Part shown: piece by piece, positions 10,252-19,087 of the stretch | Numbering within the stretch: the stretch's first letter is position 1 | How the letters are laid out: each line of letters begins with the position of its first letter | Source: Actinospineispora spinosispora DSM 44797 | GTDB taxonomy: Bacteria; Actinomycetota; Actinomycetes; Mycobacteriales; Pseudonocardiaceae | Assembly (NCBI RefSeq): GCF_000429025.1 | Contig: NZ_AUBB01000030.1 | Location: 62,001-126,000 of the forward strand | DNA length: 64,000 bases | Reading direction: 5' to 3' | Translations under genes and position numbers: made by a program | Notes under the pieces: model-generated | What the model was told of the DNA's origin: nothing | The model's input: the letters and a program-made list of their open reading frames with translations, nothing else | Databases searched by the model: none

Positions 10252-11510
10252 TCATCGCCGGGCAGGTGAACGAGCAGCCTGCCTATGTGACCCAGTCGAT
10301 CCGATTGCGGTTCCTTCGGGAATCGGGCGAGCCGGATATGCACCTGTTCACGACGTTTCGGGTGCGGGGACCGCTGGACGTCGTCAGGCTGCACGTGGCG
10401 GTACGGCGGTTGGTCCAGCGTCGCGACTCGTTGCGCAGCTACTTCACCTTCCGCGATGAGCGGGCCTGGCAGTGCTTCCTGCCACCCGGCGAGGGCCCGG
10501 AGCTGCAGGTACGGGACCTCCCCCGCGCAGGCGAGGCGCTGACGTGGTTCCGCGATGCCGTGCATGCCCCGTTCCCCCTGCTCCTGGGGCCGACCAGCCG
10601 ATTCGGGCTGGCCAGACTCGGGCCGACCGAGCATCTGTTGTGCGTCGCCGGTACGTACAACGTCGTCGACGGCCACAGCATGGACCTGATCATGAACGAC
10701 CTCGCGGCTCTCTACGCGCGAACACCGCCGGGTCGGGCGCCGGCCTTCGCCGCCTGGGCCCGGCGGCGCACCCGACACCTCATCGAGGTGAAGCGGGCGA
10801 ACCAGGACTTCTGGACACGGCAGTTCCCCGGCCCGCCACCAGGTGCTCGCCTGCCACCCGCACTGCCGAGCCCACGGAGCTCGATCATCGCCCCTGCCCG
10901 GTATCTGAGGGCCGCGACCGTGCGAGCGTTGCGGCGGCTGGCGGCGGCACATGAGGTCTCGCTCTACGTCGTGCTGTTGGCCGCCGTCCATCTGGTCCGC
11001 TCCGCCGAACAGGACGTTCACGACCTCACCTACGCGGTCAACGTCGCCAACCGGGATGACGCTGACGCTGAGACGACGGTCGGCTGCCTCACCCACCGGG
11101 TGCTGGTGCGGATCGACGACGACGGCGCGGAGCTGGGCATTCTCCTGCGCCGGGTCCGCGACACGTTGTTGACCGTGCTGAGTCACGCCGCCACCCCGTT
11201 CCGTGTCGTCCGCTCGTGGCTGGCCGAGGAGCACGGCACCCAGACGCCGGAGTGCGCGCTGACCTACGTGGTTCTGGGCCGGGAGTGGGGCGCGGACCTG
11301 CGGCTACCGGGGCTGGACGTCGAACGGGTGGTACCCGATGCCGTCGATCCGGGCAGCGCGGGGCTGGAGTTCTGGTTCAGCGAGGTGGGCACCGGTATCA
11401 GTTTGACCCTGCGCCACCCGCCCGCGCACTATTCGGCGGCGATGGCGGCGCGGCTGGTCGACCAGGTCGACGAGGTTCTCGATCGCCTGGCTTACTCACC
11501 ACTGGGGTGA
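10248..11510 (+). CDS. Condensation-like protein lacking catalytic His
   Basis: This free-standing 420-residue protein has the chloramphenicol-acetyltransferase/condensation fold: an N-terminal acceptor half with RRDSLRS and a C-terminal half. At the active site (residues about 134-142) the usual HHxxxDG is TYNVVDG: both His are absent but Asp-Gly is kept. Loss of this His is known in non-catalytic C-like domains such as the P450-recruiting X domain. It may therefore be structural, a recruitment platform, or catalyse by another route. The GTG start at 10248 overlaps the NRPS stop (GTGA), so the two are probably made together and interact. Confidence 0.85.
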   Translation: MIIAGQVNEQPAYVTQSIRLRFLRESGEPDMHLFTTFRVRGPLDVVRLHVAVRRLVQRRDSLRSYFTFRDERAWQCFLPPGEGPELQVRDLPRAGEALTWFRDAVHAPFPLLLGPTSRFGLARLGPTEHLLCVAGTYNVVDGHSMDLIMNDLAALYARTPPGRAPAFAAWARRRTRHLIEVKRANQDFWTRQFPGPPPGARLPPALPSPRSSIIAPARYLRAATVRALRRLAAAHEVSLYVVLLAAVHLVRSAEQDVHDLTYAVNVANRDDADAETTVGCLTHRVLVRIDDDGAELGILLRRVRDTLLTVLSHAATPFRVVRSWLAEEHGTQTPECALTYVVLGREWGADLRLPGLDVERVVPDAVDPGSAGLEFWFSEVGTGISLTLRHPPAHYSAAMAARLVDQVDEVLDRLAYSPLG

Positions 11511-11623
11511 ATACCCACACCCGACACCGGTGTCATTGAGTTCGGCGACCATACATTCCTCCGGGTCTGAGCGTAATAGTCACCGGATTCGTATCGAACA
11601 CACCCTGTCAATCTTGATCGTTG

Positions 11624-11653
11624 TTGTGCACACAGCGGATCGGTCTCTACGAT
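11624..11653 (+). promoter_or_regulatory. Candidate leaderless promoter for radical SAM gene
   Basis: TTGTGC (11624-11629), an 18-base spacer and TACGAT (11648-11653) resemble -35 and -10 boxes. The ATG at 11659 begins 5 bases after the -10, so transcription would start at about the start codon, giving a leaderless mRNA of the kind common in actinomycetes. No Shine-Dalgarno sequence precedes the ATG, which fits. This would split the radical SAM/carrier pair from the NRPS operon. Confidence 0.4.
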
Positions 11654-11658
11654 CAATC

Positions 11659-12798
11659 ATGAGCAAATCGGCCGATATCGCCGAGAAATATCCCGGCCCG
11701 AGGACACCGTCACCACTCTCCCAATCCATCAGATTCAATTTCGAAGAGAAGCTGGGGAAATACCCGCACAAGGTGGAGGCCGCGCTGCGCGGCGACTTGG
11801 AGTCCGCACTCTCGGTCGTCTACCTTGATGTGAACACCGACATCTGCAATCACAACTGCACCTTCTGTGACGGATTTCATCGGCCGCTCAGTCGGGCGGT
11901 CATCTCTACCGAGCGCATCCTCGAACTGATCGACGAGATGGAGGAGCTCGGTGTGCTGGCGGTGGTGCTCGCGGGCGACCGAGGTGAGCCACTCATGCAC
12001 CCCGGGATCGCCCGAGTGCTCGACCGGTTCGCCCGGAGCCCGATCCAGCTCGGGATGTACACGAACGGTTCCATTCTGCCTCCCAGGCTGGTGAAGGCGG
12101 TCGGTTCGATGGCCTGGATCCGGGTCTCGGCCGACGCGGGCACCGCGCAGACACACCGCAAGATGCATGCCTACACCCATCAACGCGACGACTTCGCCAC
12201 GCTGCAGAAGACTCTGCGTGCGCTCACCGACACCGTTCCCGACGTCGGCGTCTCGTTCATTCTCGACCCGCTGAACGTGCACGAGATCAGGCAGGCGGCG
12301 GACATCCTGCTCAGCGCGGGTGCGCACTTCATCGAGTACAAGCCCAAGTACCTGCCCAACTACACCGTCGACACCGAGTTCCTCGCCGACCATGCGGAGA
12401 TCATCGAAAAGTCCATCACAGTGGCCCAGCAGAACTGGGGGCCCCGGGTGGTTCTGAACAATCAGATATCGGGCCTCCTGGACGGCCAGGAGGAACCCCG
12501 GCTCGAACGAGACCCCCGCCCGTGCCTGACCTCCGCACTGCGCATGGTCGTCTCCAGCCACGGCTGCTACTCATGCACCCCCTACCGAGGCGAATCCGAG
12601 CGCCGGTTCGGCGATGTGCTCACCCAGTCGTTGCGCACGATCCTGCGCGGTCAGCGGCGCGTCGAGCTCGTTGGCCGACCCTGCACCCGCCGATGCGCTT
12701 ACGACGCGCAGAACGACTTCCTGATCGACCTCGCCACGACCGGGCGGACGCTGCCGGTCAGCCTCTCGTCCGCCCGACCGCAGGATGCCTTCATCTGA
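11659..12798 (+). CDS. Radical SAM enzyme with C-terminal Cys-rich (SPASM/twitch-like) region
   Basis: This 379-residue radical SAM protein has the CX3CX2C cluster motif (CNHNCTFC) at residues about 63-70, followed by the GEP motif (RGEP) and a barrel pattern. Its C-terminal third has more cysteines: RPC, GCYSC and PCTRRC. Spaced like this they suggest at least one auxiliary Fe-S cluster, as in SPASM/twitch enzymes that oxidise alcohols or crosslink peptides. The 85-residue carrier protein starts 37 bases downstream, so the substrate could be carrier-bound. I chose ATG 11659 because a -10-like box sits immediately upstream; the frame is open back to 11530. Confidence 0.88.
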   Translation: MSKSADIAEKYPGPRTPSPLSQSIRFNFEEKLGKYPHKVEAALRGDLESALSVVYLDVNTDICNHNCTFCDGFHRPLSRAVISTERILELIDEMEELGVLAVVLAGDRGEPLMHPGIARVLDRFARSPIQLGMYTNGSILPPRLVKAVGSMAWIRVSADAGTAQTHRKMHAYTHQRDDFATLQKTLRALTDTVPDVGVSFILDPLNVHEIRQAADILLSAGAHFIEYKPKYLPNYTVDTEFLADHAEIIEKSITVAQQNWGPRVVLNNQISGLLDGQEEPRLERDPRPCLTSALRMVVSSHGCYSCTPYRGESERRFGDVLTQSLRTILRGQRRVELVGRPCTRRCAYDAQNDFLIDLATTGRTLPVSLSSARPQDAFI

Positions 12799-12835
12799 TC
12801 CGGTCCGCTCGCCACGGCAGAAAGGTCCTGAAAGC

Positions 12836-13093
12836 GTGACGCGAGAAGAGTTCTACACCCTGTTCACCGCGCTGCTGACGGAGCTGAGGTCGGACCTGGA
12901 CCTCAGCGGTCTCGAGCCCGACACCCATCTGTGGGAGAGGGGCTATCTCGATTCCATAGGGATGCTCGAGACCATCGAACGCCTGGAGGTCCTGGTAGGT
13001 AGGCCGCTGGAACTATGCGGAGATCTCCTGCCCACCTTCTACACGATGGACCGCATCTACGAGGCGCATATCGCGCCGGGGGCCCGCACCTAG
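12836..13093 (+). CDS. Stand-alone acyl/peptidyl carrier protein
   Basis: This 85-residue carrier protein has the modification site in GYLDSIGML (Ser near residue 42) and a helix-rich C-terminus ending RIYEAHI. It probably holds an amino acid or acyl group loaded by the carrier-less adenylation enzyme (4335-5924) and modified by the radical SAM enzyme just upstream; both partners are inferred. The GTG at 12836 follows AGAAAGG with a spacing of about 11. Starting further upstream would overlap the radical SAM gene. Its C-terminal part (F-x-T-x-x-RIYE) resembles that of the carrier protein at 62582-62851. The stop codon lies inside the inverted repeat of the element at 13090. Confidence 0.82.
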   Translation: MTREEFYTLFTALLTELRSDLDLSGLEPDTHLWERGYLDSIGMLETIERLEVLVGRPLELCGDLLPTFYTMDRIYEAHIAPGART

Positions 13094-13347
13094 ATGATCG
13101 ATTCCTTAAGTCGGTGCTGGTCAGAGCTGGTCAGAACCGCGAGTCGCTGGATTGTGCGGCGCGAGTCGCTAGATTCTGCCGGCCGCCGATCCCTGGCTCG
13201 CCGAGCGAAACCCCCGACTCGCACAGCAGAATCCCGCGACTCGCGCTGCACAATCTCCCGACTCGCGCCGCGGAATCTAGCGACTCGCCGGTGGGTGGAC
13301 AGCCGAGCCAATGGGAATCGATCATCCAATGGGAATCGATCATCTAG
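13090..13347. repeat. Palindromic intergenic repeat element with terminal inverted repeats
   Basis: The element is bounded by an exact 16-base inverted repeat: CTAGATGATCGATTCC at 13090-13105 and GGAATCGATCATCTAG at 13332-13347. Inside lie five degenerate copies of a unit close to GCGAGTCGCTAGATTCTGC. Two are direct (13139-13157, 13159-13179) and three inverted (13226-13246, 13248-13266, 13270-13288), so the middle can fold into a long stem. The right end also holds a perfect 18-base tandem repeat (13308-13325, 13326-13343). No protein is supported in it. It resembles a miniature inverted-repeat or expanded intergenic palindrome element; the family was not recognised. It may also end transcription from the carrier gene. 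Confidence 0.75.
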
Positions 13348-13378
13348 TTGTCACGACCACTAGTGCGGTGAGGTCGAC

Positions 13379-14569
13379 ATGCGGGTCATGATCGTCTCGG
13401 CGGGAGGTCTCGGGCACCTGTACCCGCTTCTGCCTCTTGCCTACCAGCTGCGCAGCTCGGGAGTGGACGTCGTGCTGGCCGTGCCCGAGCACTCCGTCGG
13501 CCCGGCGTCACGACTCGGGCTGGCGGTGATCGCCCTCTCGGCTCCCGGTGTGTCCACGCCGAGCCCGGAGACCAAGGCAGCCCAGCGGGCGTGCCCGCCC
13601 TACCGGCGAGGCCGGCTGGTGCTCGGTCGATTCCTGGCGGACTCGGTGGCGCAGTTGCCCGCGTTGCGCGCGGCGATCCGAGACTGGCGGCCGGACGTTC
13701 TGGTGCGGGACGCCACCGCGTTCGCCGCCTGGCTGGCAGGCGAGGAACTCGACGTGCCGGTGGCGGTCTTCGACCACGCGGGTACCCCGGTCCGGTTGCT
13801 TGCGGCGACCAACGGGGACCTGTTCGCCGACGCCCGCCGCGACGCCGGGCTGTCTCCGGACCCACACCTGCGGTCGCTCAACCACTGGTTGCATCTGCTG
13901 GGCGCACCGCCACGCTGGTTCACCCAGCATTCGTTCGGGCCGACGACACACCTGTTCCAGCCACCGCTGGACATGCCGGTTCCCCGGGAGCAGCCGCCTT
14001 GGCTACGGGAGTTGGATCCCGCTCGCCCGTTCGTCTACGTCACGCTCGGCACCGTGCACAACGACACACCCGGTGTGTTCGACGCCCTCCTCGACGTGCT
14101 GGCCGACGAACCGCGCCTGCAGGTGCTGGCCACGCTGGGGCCGGGCACGGACACGGACCGGTTCGACGCGTTACCCGCGCACGTGCGAGTCGAGTCGTTC
14201 GTCCCGCAACCGCTGGTTCTGCCGCACGTGGACATGGTGATCTGTCATTGGGGCTACGGCACCTTGATGGGCCCGCTGTGCCATGGCGTACCGATGGTGC
14301 TCCTCCCGCTTGCGGCTGGAGACAGCGCCTCGGTCGCGACGCGCATCGAGCGACTGGGCGTGGGGGTCGTACTACCGGAACAGAACGCGACCAAGGCCGC
14401 GATCGCGGACGCCGTGACCTCGGTGTTGACGGAGTTCCGTTATCGGGACGCCGCCCGGCTGGTGGCGCGGTCGGTGCGCGAGCTGCCGCCGTTCGGCTGC
14501 GCCGCACCGCTGGTCGAACAGCTCGCGCGCACGCACCGGCCGGTGCTGAATCCCGCGTTCGGACGGTGA
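13379..14569 (+). CDS. GT1-family glycosyltransferase
   Basis: This 396-residue glycosyltransferase of the MGT/UGT-like GT-B group has the N-terminal nucleotide-fold start (GGLGHLYPLLPLA) and the C-terminal donor-binding region (ICHWGYGTLMGPL...GVPMVLLP). The usual HGGxGT reads HWGYGT, and the terminal acidic/Gln donor contact reads GDS, so donor preference may be unusual. It probably attaches a sugar to the product of region A, for maturation or self-protection. No deoxysugar pathway genes are visible nearby. Start ATG 13379 follows GGTGAGG with good spacing. It lies just after the palindromic repeat element, so it probably has its own promoter. Confidence 0.9.
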   Translation: MRVMIVSAGGLGHLYPLLPLAYQLRSSGVDVVLAVPEHSVGPASRLGLAVIALSAPGVSTPSPETKAAQRACPPYRRGRLVLGRFLADSVAQLPALRAAIRDWRPDVLVRDATAFAAWLAGEELDVPVAVFDHAGTPVRLLAATNGDLFADARRDAGLSPDPHLRSLNHWLHLLGAPPRWFTQHSFGPTTHLFQPPLDMPVPREQPPWLRELDPARPFVYVTLGTVHNDTPGVFDALLDVLADEPRLQVLATLGPGTDTDRFDALPAHVRVESFVPQPLVLPHVDMVICHWGYGTLMGPLCHGVPMVLLPLAAGDSASVATRIERLGVGVVLPEQNATKAAIADAVTSVLTEFRYRDAARLVARSVRELPPFGCAAPLVEQLARTHRPVLNPAFGR

Positions 14570-14592
14570 GGTCGGCCCGTTCGCCCTCCCGG

Positions 14593-15651
14593 TCACGCTG
14601 ACTGTGGCCCCGGGGTGATGGCCGCCGACACCGTGGTGAGCAGCCGGTGGACGTCCTCCGTCCATCGGGAGCAGAGCACGAGGTCGCGCGCGGGATCGAT
14701 CCAGAGCAGATGGCGCCCTAGGTTGCCGCGGGCACCTCGACCGGTCGATGGAGCAGCCGGCCAGGGCTTGGCCTCGTCATTGAGCCACCATAGGTAGCCG
14801 TACTCGGGCTTGACCACGCACGGCGCCCACGAACGGCGGATCCACTCGCCACTGATGAGCTGGTTGTCACCCGCGCTCCCGCCGTCCAGGTAGAGCTGAC
14901 CGACGAGGGCCAGGTCCGCCGCACTGATGAACAAGCCGCCACCCCAGTGCGCGCCACCACTAACGACCGGAACGGAATCACCGTTGACGGTGACGAACGA
15001 GTCGCGGTACCCGTGCCAGGACCATGACGACGACGCGCCCAGCCCGGTCATCACCTCCTCGCGCAACACATCCTCGAGTGATCGCCCGAGTAGAACGGTG
15101 AGCGCGTAGGTGAGCAGGTTCATCCGGACGTCGTTGTACGCCCAGCCTTCTCCCGGCGGTGTGCCATGCACCTCGGTTCCCTCGCGATAGCTCTGGGCGT
15201 CGGCCGAGGTGGGCTTGCCCCACAGTGTTCCGACCCACTGGCTGGTCTGCTGCAGCAGGTGTTCCCAGGTGATGTCCCGCCCGGCGAACTCAGGCAGGTC
15301 AAGGACCTCGCACACCCGCTGTTCGGGGATCAGAAGTCCAGCGTCGTATGCGATTCCGGCCGCCACCGAGGCCACGCTCTTCGTCGCGCTGAACGCCATC
15401 TCAGGCACCGACGGATCGCCCCACGTGGCGACCTCACGACCGGCGAACCGGACGACCCCGCTACCGCCGCCCGCATCGAGCAGCGGACCGACCACCTCGG
15501 TGTGGTCGGTGTCGGTGACCTGCGCCGCGAGATAGGTGCGCATGTCGGCCGCTGCTCGGGTCCACCGGCCTGTCCTGGCCGCGATGGCCTCGGCCAATCG
15601 GAATTCGTCCAGAACCGCGCCCGAACCGCTCATGGTCGAATTCGCCACCAT
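14593..15651 (-). CDS. Beta-lactamase-fold serine hydrolase (class C/PBP-like)
   Basis: This 352-residue protein has class C beta-lactamase/DD-peptidase motifs: SATK (SxxK, the acylating Ser and Lys) near residue 88 and YND (YxN) near residue 173. The KTG-box region is less clear, perhaps GRHLLW. No N-terminal signal peptide is evident, so it looks cytoplasmic. Such proteins in biosynthetic clusters act as esterases, transacylases or peptidases; the substrate is unknown. AGGGG precedes the ATG at 15651 by about 5 bases. It sits 55 bases downstream of the exporter gene and is probably co-transcribed with it, and converges on the glycosyltransferase. Confidence 0.85.
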   Translation of the reverse strand: MVANSTMSGSGAVLDEFRLAEAIAARTGRWTRAAADMRTYLAAQVTDTDHTEVVGPLLDAGGGSGVVRFAGREVATWGDPSVPEMAFSATKSVASVAAGIAYDAGLLIPEQRVCEVLDLPEFAGRDITWEHLLQQTSQWVGTLWGKPTSADAQSYREGTEVHGTPPGEGWAYNDVRMNLLTYALTVLLGRSLEDVLREEVMTGLGASSSWSWHGYRDSFVTVNGDSVPVVSGGAHWGGGLFISAADLALVGQLYLDGGSAGDNQLISGEWIRRSWAPCVVKPEYGYLWWLNDEAKPWPAAPSTGRGARGNLGRHLLWIDPARDLVLCSRWTEDVHRLLTTVSAAITPGPQSA

Positions 15652-15706
15652 AGTCGCCCCTGCCGGTGTCCCTTTGTCGATGTCCCTACGGCCGATCGCC
15701 CCGAAG

Positions 15707-17191
15707 CTACCGCAACGTCGGTCCTGGCCGGGACCCAGTCGGTGTGCCGGATGATGCGGAACAGTCGCTCACCGCGGAACGCACACCGATCAATGCATTC
15801 AGCAGATTGAGGAAAGCGATGCCGGCGGTGATCAGACAGCCCAGCGTGAAATCATTATTCCACGCGATAGCCGGGTCGGTGCCGATTTCCACCGCCCGGG
15901 TCGTGTCGCTGATCGCGCTCGTCGCCGCCACCACCACGATTCCGAGTGAGGCACCGATCTGAAACGCGGCGGTGAGTGCTCCGGCCGCAATACCCTGTTG
16001 GTGCGACGGCATCTCGGACAGTCCAAGCACATTGACCGAAATACCGCAACCCTGCATCGCAAGACCGAGCAGGACCAGGGCGGGCACCATGAATCGGAGG
16101 GCGGAGCCGTGCGGCGGGATCTGGGCCAACCAGATCATGCCGAGGACAGTGCCGGTTGCGCCCGCGATATACGCCGGACGAGGTCCGACCCGGTGCACGA
16201 TCTTGATCACCACCGTGGTGGCGACGACGGCCATGACCGCGAACGGAAGGAGAGCGAACCCGGCCTCGTCGGCGCTGTAGCCCTGGGCTCGCTGCAGATA
16301 GAAGCTGATGAGAAACAGCAGGGCTGCCTGAACCGCGCTGGTGAGCACCCGACCGATTGCCGCCGCGGCGAGCGATCTGGTGGTGAACAGATGCGTGGGG
16401 ATCAGCGGATCCTTGACCCGGCGTTCGATGCCGACGAACAGCGCCAGTACCGCAACGGCCAGCGCACCGGGGACGAGCACGAAGCGCGAGCCGGCGCCGT
16501 CGACGTGGATGTCGACGATGGCATAGACGAGTAACCCCAGCCCCAGAGTGCAGGTGAGGGCTCCGGCGAGGTCGGGCTTCCCCGGTATGGCCGCGACCGC
16601 GGTGCGGCCGGGAGCGAACATCAGCGCACCGACGCAAGCCACGATCCCCAGCGGCAGGTTGATGAAGAAGATCCAGCGCCAGCTCAGGCTCTCGGTGATG
16701 AAGCCGCCGACGAGCACGCCTGCCGTGGCACCCAGCCCGGCCAGCGCCGCCCAGACTCCCAGCGCGGTAGCGCGTTCCCGACCATCCGGAAAAGTGGAGG
16801 TGACCAGGGACATGGCCGCGGGGGAGAGAAATGCCGCCGCCACACCCTGGACAGCACGGGCCGCGATCAACCAGCCGACTCCGGGAGCCACGCCGCAGAC
16901 CGCCGAACTCACGATGAACATCCCGGCACCGAGCAGGAAGGTGCGTCGGCGTCCCCAGCGGTCCGCGGTACGCCCACCGAGAAGCATCAAGCCACCGAAG
17001 CACAGCACATAGCCGGTGAGTACCCATTCCACCGCGCCGGCCCCGGCACCGAGACCGAGCTGAATCGAGGGTAGCGCGAGATTCACCGCGGTGGTGTCCA
17101 GTAACACCATGAACTGAGCCAAGGATACGAACGTGAGCAATCGCCAGCGACGTGGGTTGAGCGAGACCTGGAGGGGCTCACCGGCAACCAC
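15707..17191 (-). CDS. MFS exporter, DHA2 (14-TM) family
   Basis: This 494-residue efflux protein of the EmrB/QacA group has motif C-like and motif A regions (LDTTAVNLALPSI near residue 31; GGRTADRWGRRR near 72) and about 14 hydrophobic segments. It probably exports the product of region A and gives self-resistance. The start is GTG 17191, preceded by AAAGGGAG. The gene diverges from the Gfo/Idh/MocA gene across 166 bases, which must hold both promoters. That gap is comparatively AT-rich, with no clear palindrome. Confidence 0.93.
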   Translation of the reverse strand: MVAGEPLQVSLNPRRWRLLTFVSLAQFMVLLDTTAVNLALPSIQLGLGAGAGAVEWVLTGYVLCFGGLMLLGGRTADRWGRRRTFLLGAGMFIVSSAVCGVAPGVGWLIAARAVQGVAAAFLSPAAMSLVTSTFPDGRERATALGVWAALAGLGATAGVLVGGFITESLSWRWIFFINLPLGIVACVGALMFAPGRTAVAAIPGKPDLAGALTCTLGLGLLVYAIVDIHVDGAGSRFVLVPGALAVAVLALFVGIERRVKDPLIPTHLFTTRSLAAAAIGRVLTSAVQAALLFLISFYLQRAQGYSADEAGFALLPFAVMAVVATTVVIKIVHRVGPRPAYIAGATGTVLGMIWLAQIPPHGSALRFMVPALVLLGLAMQGCGISVNVLGLSEMPSHQQGIAAGALTAAFQIGASLGIVVVAATSAISDTTRAVEIGTDPAIAWNNDFTLGCLITAGIAFLNLLNALIGVRSAVSDCSASSGTPTGSRPGPTLR

Positions 17192-17357
17192 TTTCTACTG
17201 GCTCCCTTTCTCTTATCCGCCACTCAGCTGTTCATAACAGCATGACCGCAGCATTACAGCAAGTGCGTAAAAAAACATACGGAGAGTCCTGCTATCGCGC
17301 TGCCCCGATGTTCGACCGCGGAAGTTCCGCGGTCGCCCACTCCATCGAGGTAAGGTC

Positions 17358-18338
17358 ATGGACATGCTCTTCGTCCCGTCAGGTGATCCACGGGCCATTC
17401 TCATTGGTTTCGCCGGGCAACAAGGTCGCGAAAACATTGCAACCGTCGCGAAGTACTCGACTGTCGTCGGCGGGGTCGACACCAACCCTGCCGCTCAACA
17501 GGTCGCGGCCGAGATGGGATTTCCCTTCTTCGACCGGGTCGAGGCCGCGGTCGCCGCCGTGGATTTCGATGTGGCGATCGTCACCGTTCCACACCAGGTA
17601 CACTTTGAAGTATGCGAGGAACTTCTCCGGTCAAGCAAACACGTGATCAAGGAGAAACCATTCGCAGTCAACGAGAATTCTGCGCAAAAACTCGTGGAAC
17701 TCGCGGTCGAGCAACAGCTCAGTATATTCACGCTCGTGCAGCGACAGTTCAGTCCAGCATTTGAATTCGCCGAGAAGAACATCTACCGAATTGGTCGACC
17801 CTACTGGTTCTCCTACGACTACCACATGAATCTCGGCTCGCCGACCAGCGGCTGGCGTGCGAACACTGCCCTCGCCAGCGGGGGTGTCGTACTAGATATG
17901 GGATACCACCTGGTCGACGTCATCAGCCGGCTCTTCCCTGAGCCTTCGGAGGTCGATTCCACGTTCCTGTACTGTTACGAACATATGCGGCAAGGTCGAC
18001 TGGAAGATATGGCTAACATCAGGTTCAGGTTCGATGTGGAGAACTTCGCCGGAGAGATGACCGTATCTCGGCACAGCCACGAGAAGTCTGAAAGACTTGT
18101 CGTCCACGGGTCTGGCGGAATCCTCACGGTCACTCCGCACGAGGCAGCCCTGTACTCTCTCGGTGGCGAGCAACTCGGCTATGCCAAAATCGGACACCCG
18201 AAAAACATCATGGTCGACCAGATGTACAAATATTATTTCGACCACCTCGATGAGCCGGAGGCTCGAAGTCGCCACCTGACCGAACAACTCGCCGCGGTGC
18301 GTCTGATCGACCGCATCTACGACCGGGCGGTGGCGTAA
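17358..18338 (+). CDS. Gfo/Idh/MocA-family oxidoreductase
   Basis: This 326-residue NAD(P)-dependent dehydrogenase has an N-terminal Rossmann fold (GFAGQQGREN), the family EKP motif (IKEKPFA) near residue 96 and the catalytic DMGYH near residue 180. Family members oxidise or reduce sugars, inositols or biliverdin-like substrates. Base composition is noticeably lower in GC than the surrounding genes, which suggests separate acquisition. It heads a tightly packed four-gene cassette: its TAA overlaps the ATG of the next SDR (TAATG). The role is unknown; sugar or cyclitol modification is the family-level guess. Confidence 0.88.
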   Translation: MDMLFVPSGDPRAILIGFAGQQGRENIATVAKYSTVVGGVDTNPAAQQVAAEMGFPFFDRVEAAVAAVDFDVAIVTVPHQVHFEVCEELLRSSKHVIKEKPFAVNENSAQKLVELAVEQQLSIFTLVQRQFSPAFEFAEKNIYRIGRPYWFSYDYHMNLGSPTSGWRANTALASGGVVLDMGYHLVDVISRLFPEPSEVDSTFLYCYEHMRQGRLEDMANIRFRFDVENFAGEMTVSRHSHEKSERLVVHGSGGILTVTPHEAALYSLGGEQLGYAKIGHPKNIMVDQMYKYYFDHLDEPEARSRHLTEQLAAVRLIDRIYDRAVA

Positions 18339-19087
18339 TGACGATCATCACCCGCCGCGGGAGCGGCTCGCACGGGGTTGTGGTCACCGGTGCTGGACGG
18401 GGCATCGGCCACGCCGTCGCCACCCACCTGCTCGACCGCGGTGACAACGTCGTGCTCGGTGTTCGCCGCCCGGAATCGCCCTCGGTGCGCTCGCTCGCCG
18501 AACGGTACGGCTCGCGTGCGATCCCGGTGCGGCTCGATCTCGACGAACCTGACTCGATCACGGCCGCCGGCGATGAGATCGCACGATCGCTCGACAGCGT
18601 GGCTGCCCTGGTGCATTGCGCGGGGATCAACATCAGCCCGAGCCATGAACGCAGCGCAAGTAAAGGCCCCCTTCCACTGCTCGTCCCCGATGCGGTGGAG
18701 CGAATGTTCCGGATCAACGTCACCGGCACACTCAGAGTCGTGCAGGCGATACTGCCCCTGTTCGACGGTGCCGGCTCTCCGACGATCATGAACCTGGGCA
18801 CGAGTCGAGGTTCGCTCGCGCTCGTCGACGACGAGAAGTCGATCGGCTATGCCGTGACCAAGGCGGCCCTGACGATGCTCACCCGCAAGATGTCGTTCGC
18901 GTTCGCGGGGCGTGCCGGGTGCGTCGTGACAGTCGATCCAGGATGGGTCCGCACTGACATGGGCGGCGAGGACGCACCTGTCGGCGCCGACGAGGCCGGC
19001 CGCGACCTGATCGCGCTCCTGGACTCCCTCGACGTGCGGCACAACGGCCGGTTCCTCAGCCGAACCGGAGAAGAGGTGCCGTGGTGA
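18338..19087 (+). CDS. Short-chain dehydrogenase/reductase
   Basis: This 249-residue classical SDR has cofactor motif TGAGRGIG near residue 17, a CAG strand (HCAGIN), a catalytic Ser region and YAVTK (Tyr/Lys) near residue 170. It overlaps the Gfo/Idh/MocA gene upstream and the HD-domain gene downstream, so the three are co-translated and probably act on one substrate. That substrate is not evident. The C-terminus is short and ends PW. Confidence 0.88.
   Translation: MTIITRRGSGSHGVVVTGAGRGIGHAVATHLLDRGDNVVLGVRRPESPSVRSLAERYGSRAIPVRLDLDEPDSITAAGDEIARSLDSVAALVHCAGINISPSHERSASKGPLPLLVPDAVERMFRINVTGTLRVVQAILPLFDGAGSPTIMNLGTSRGSLALVDDEKSIGYAVTKAALTMLTRKMSFAFAGRAGCVVTVDPGWVRTDMGGEDAPVGADEAGRDLIALLDSLDVRHNGRFLSRTGEEVPW

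Noticed and set aside
13138..13290. CRISPR-like repeats
   Set aside because: The units are short, degenerate and in opposite orientations without regular spacers, and there are no cas genes.
13094..13363. Several 60-110 codon frames inside the palindromic repeat element
   Set aside because: They arise from the repeat units on both strands and encode repetitive Arg/Ser/Asp peptides. There is no coding signature.
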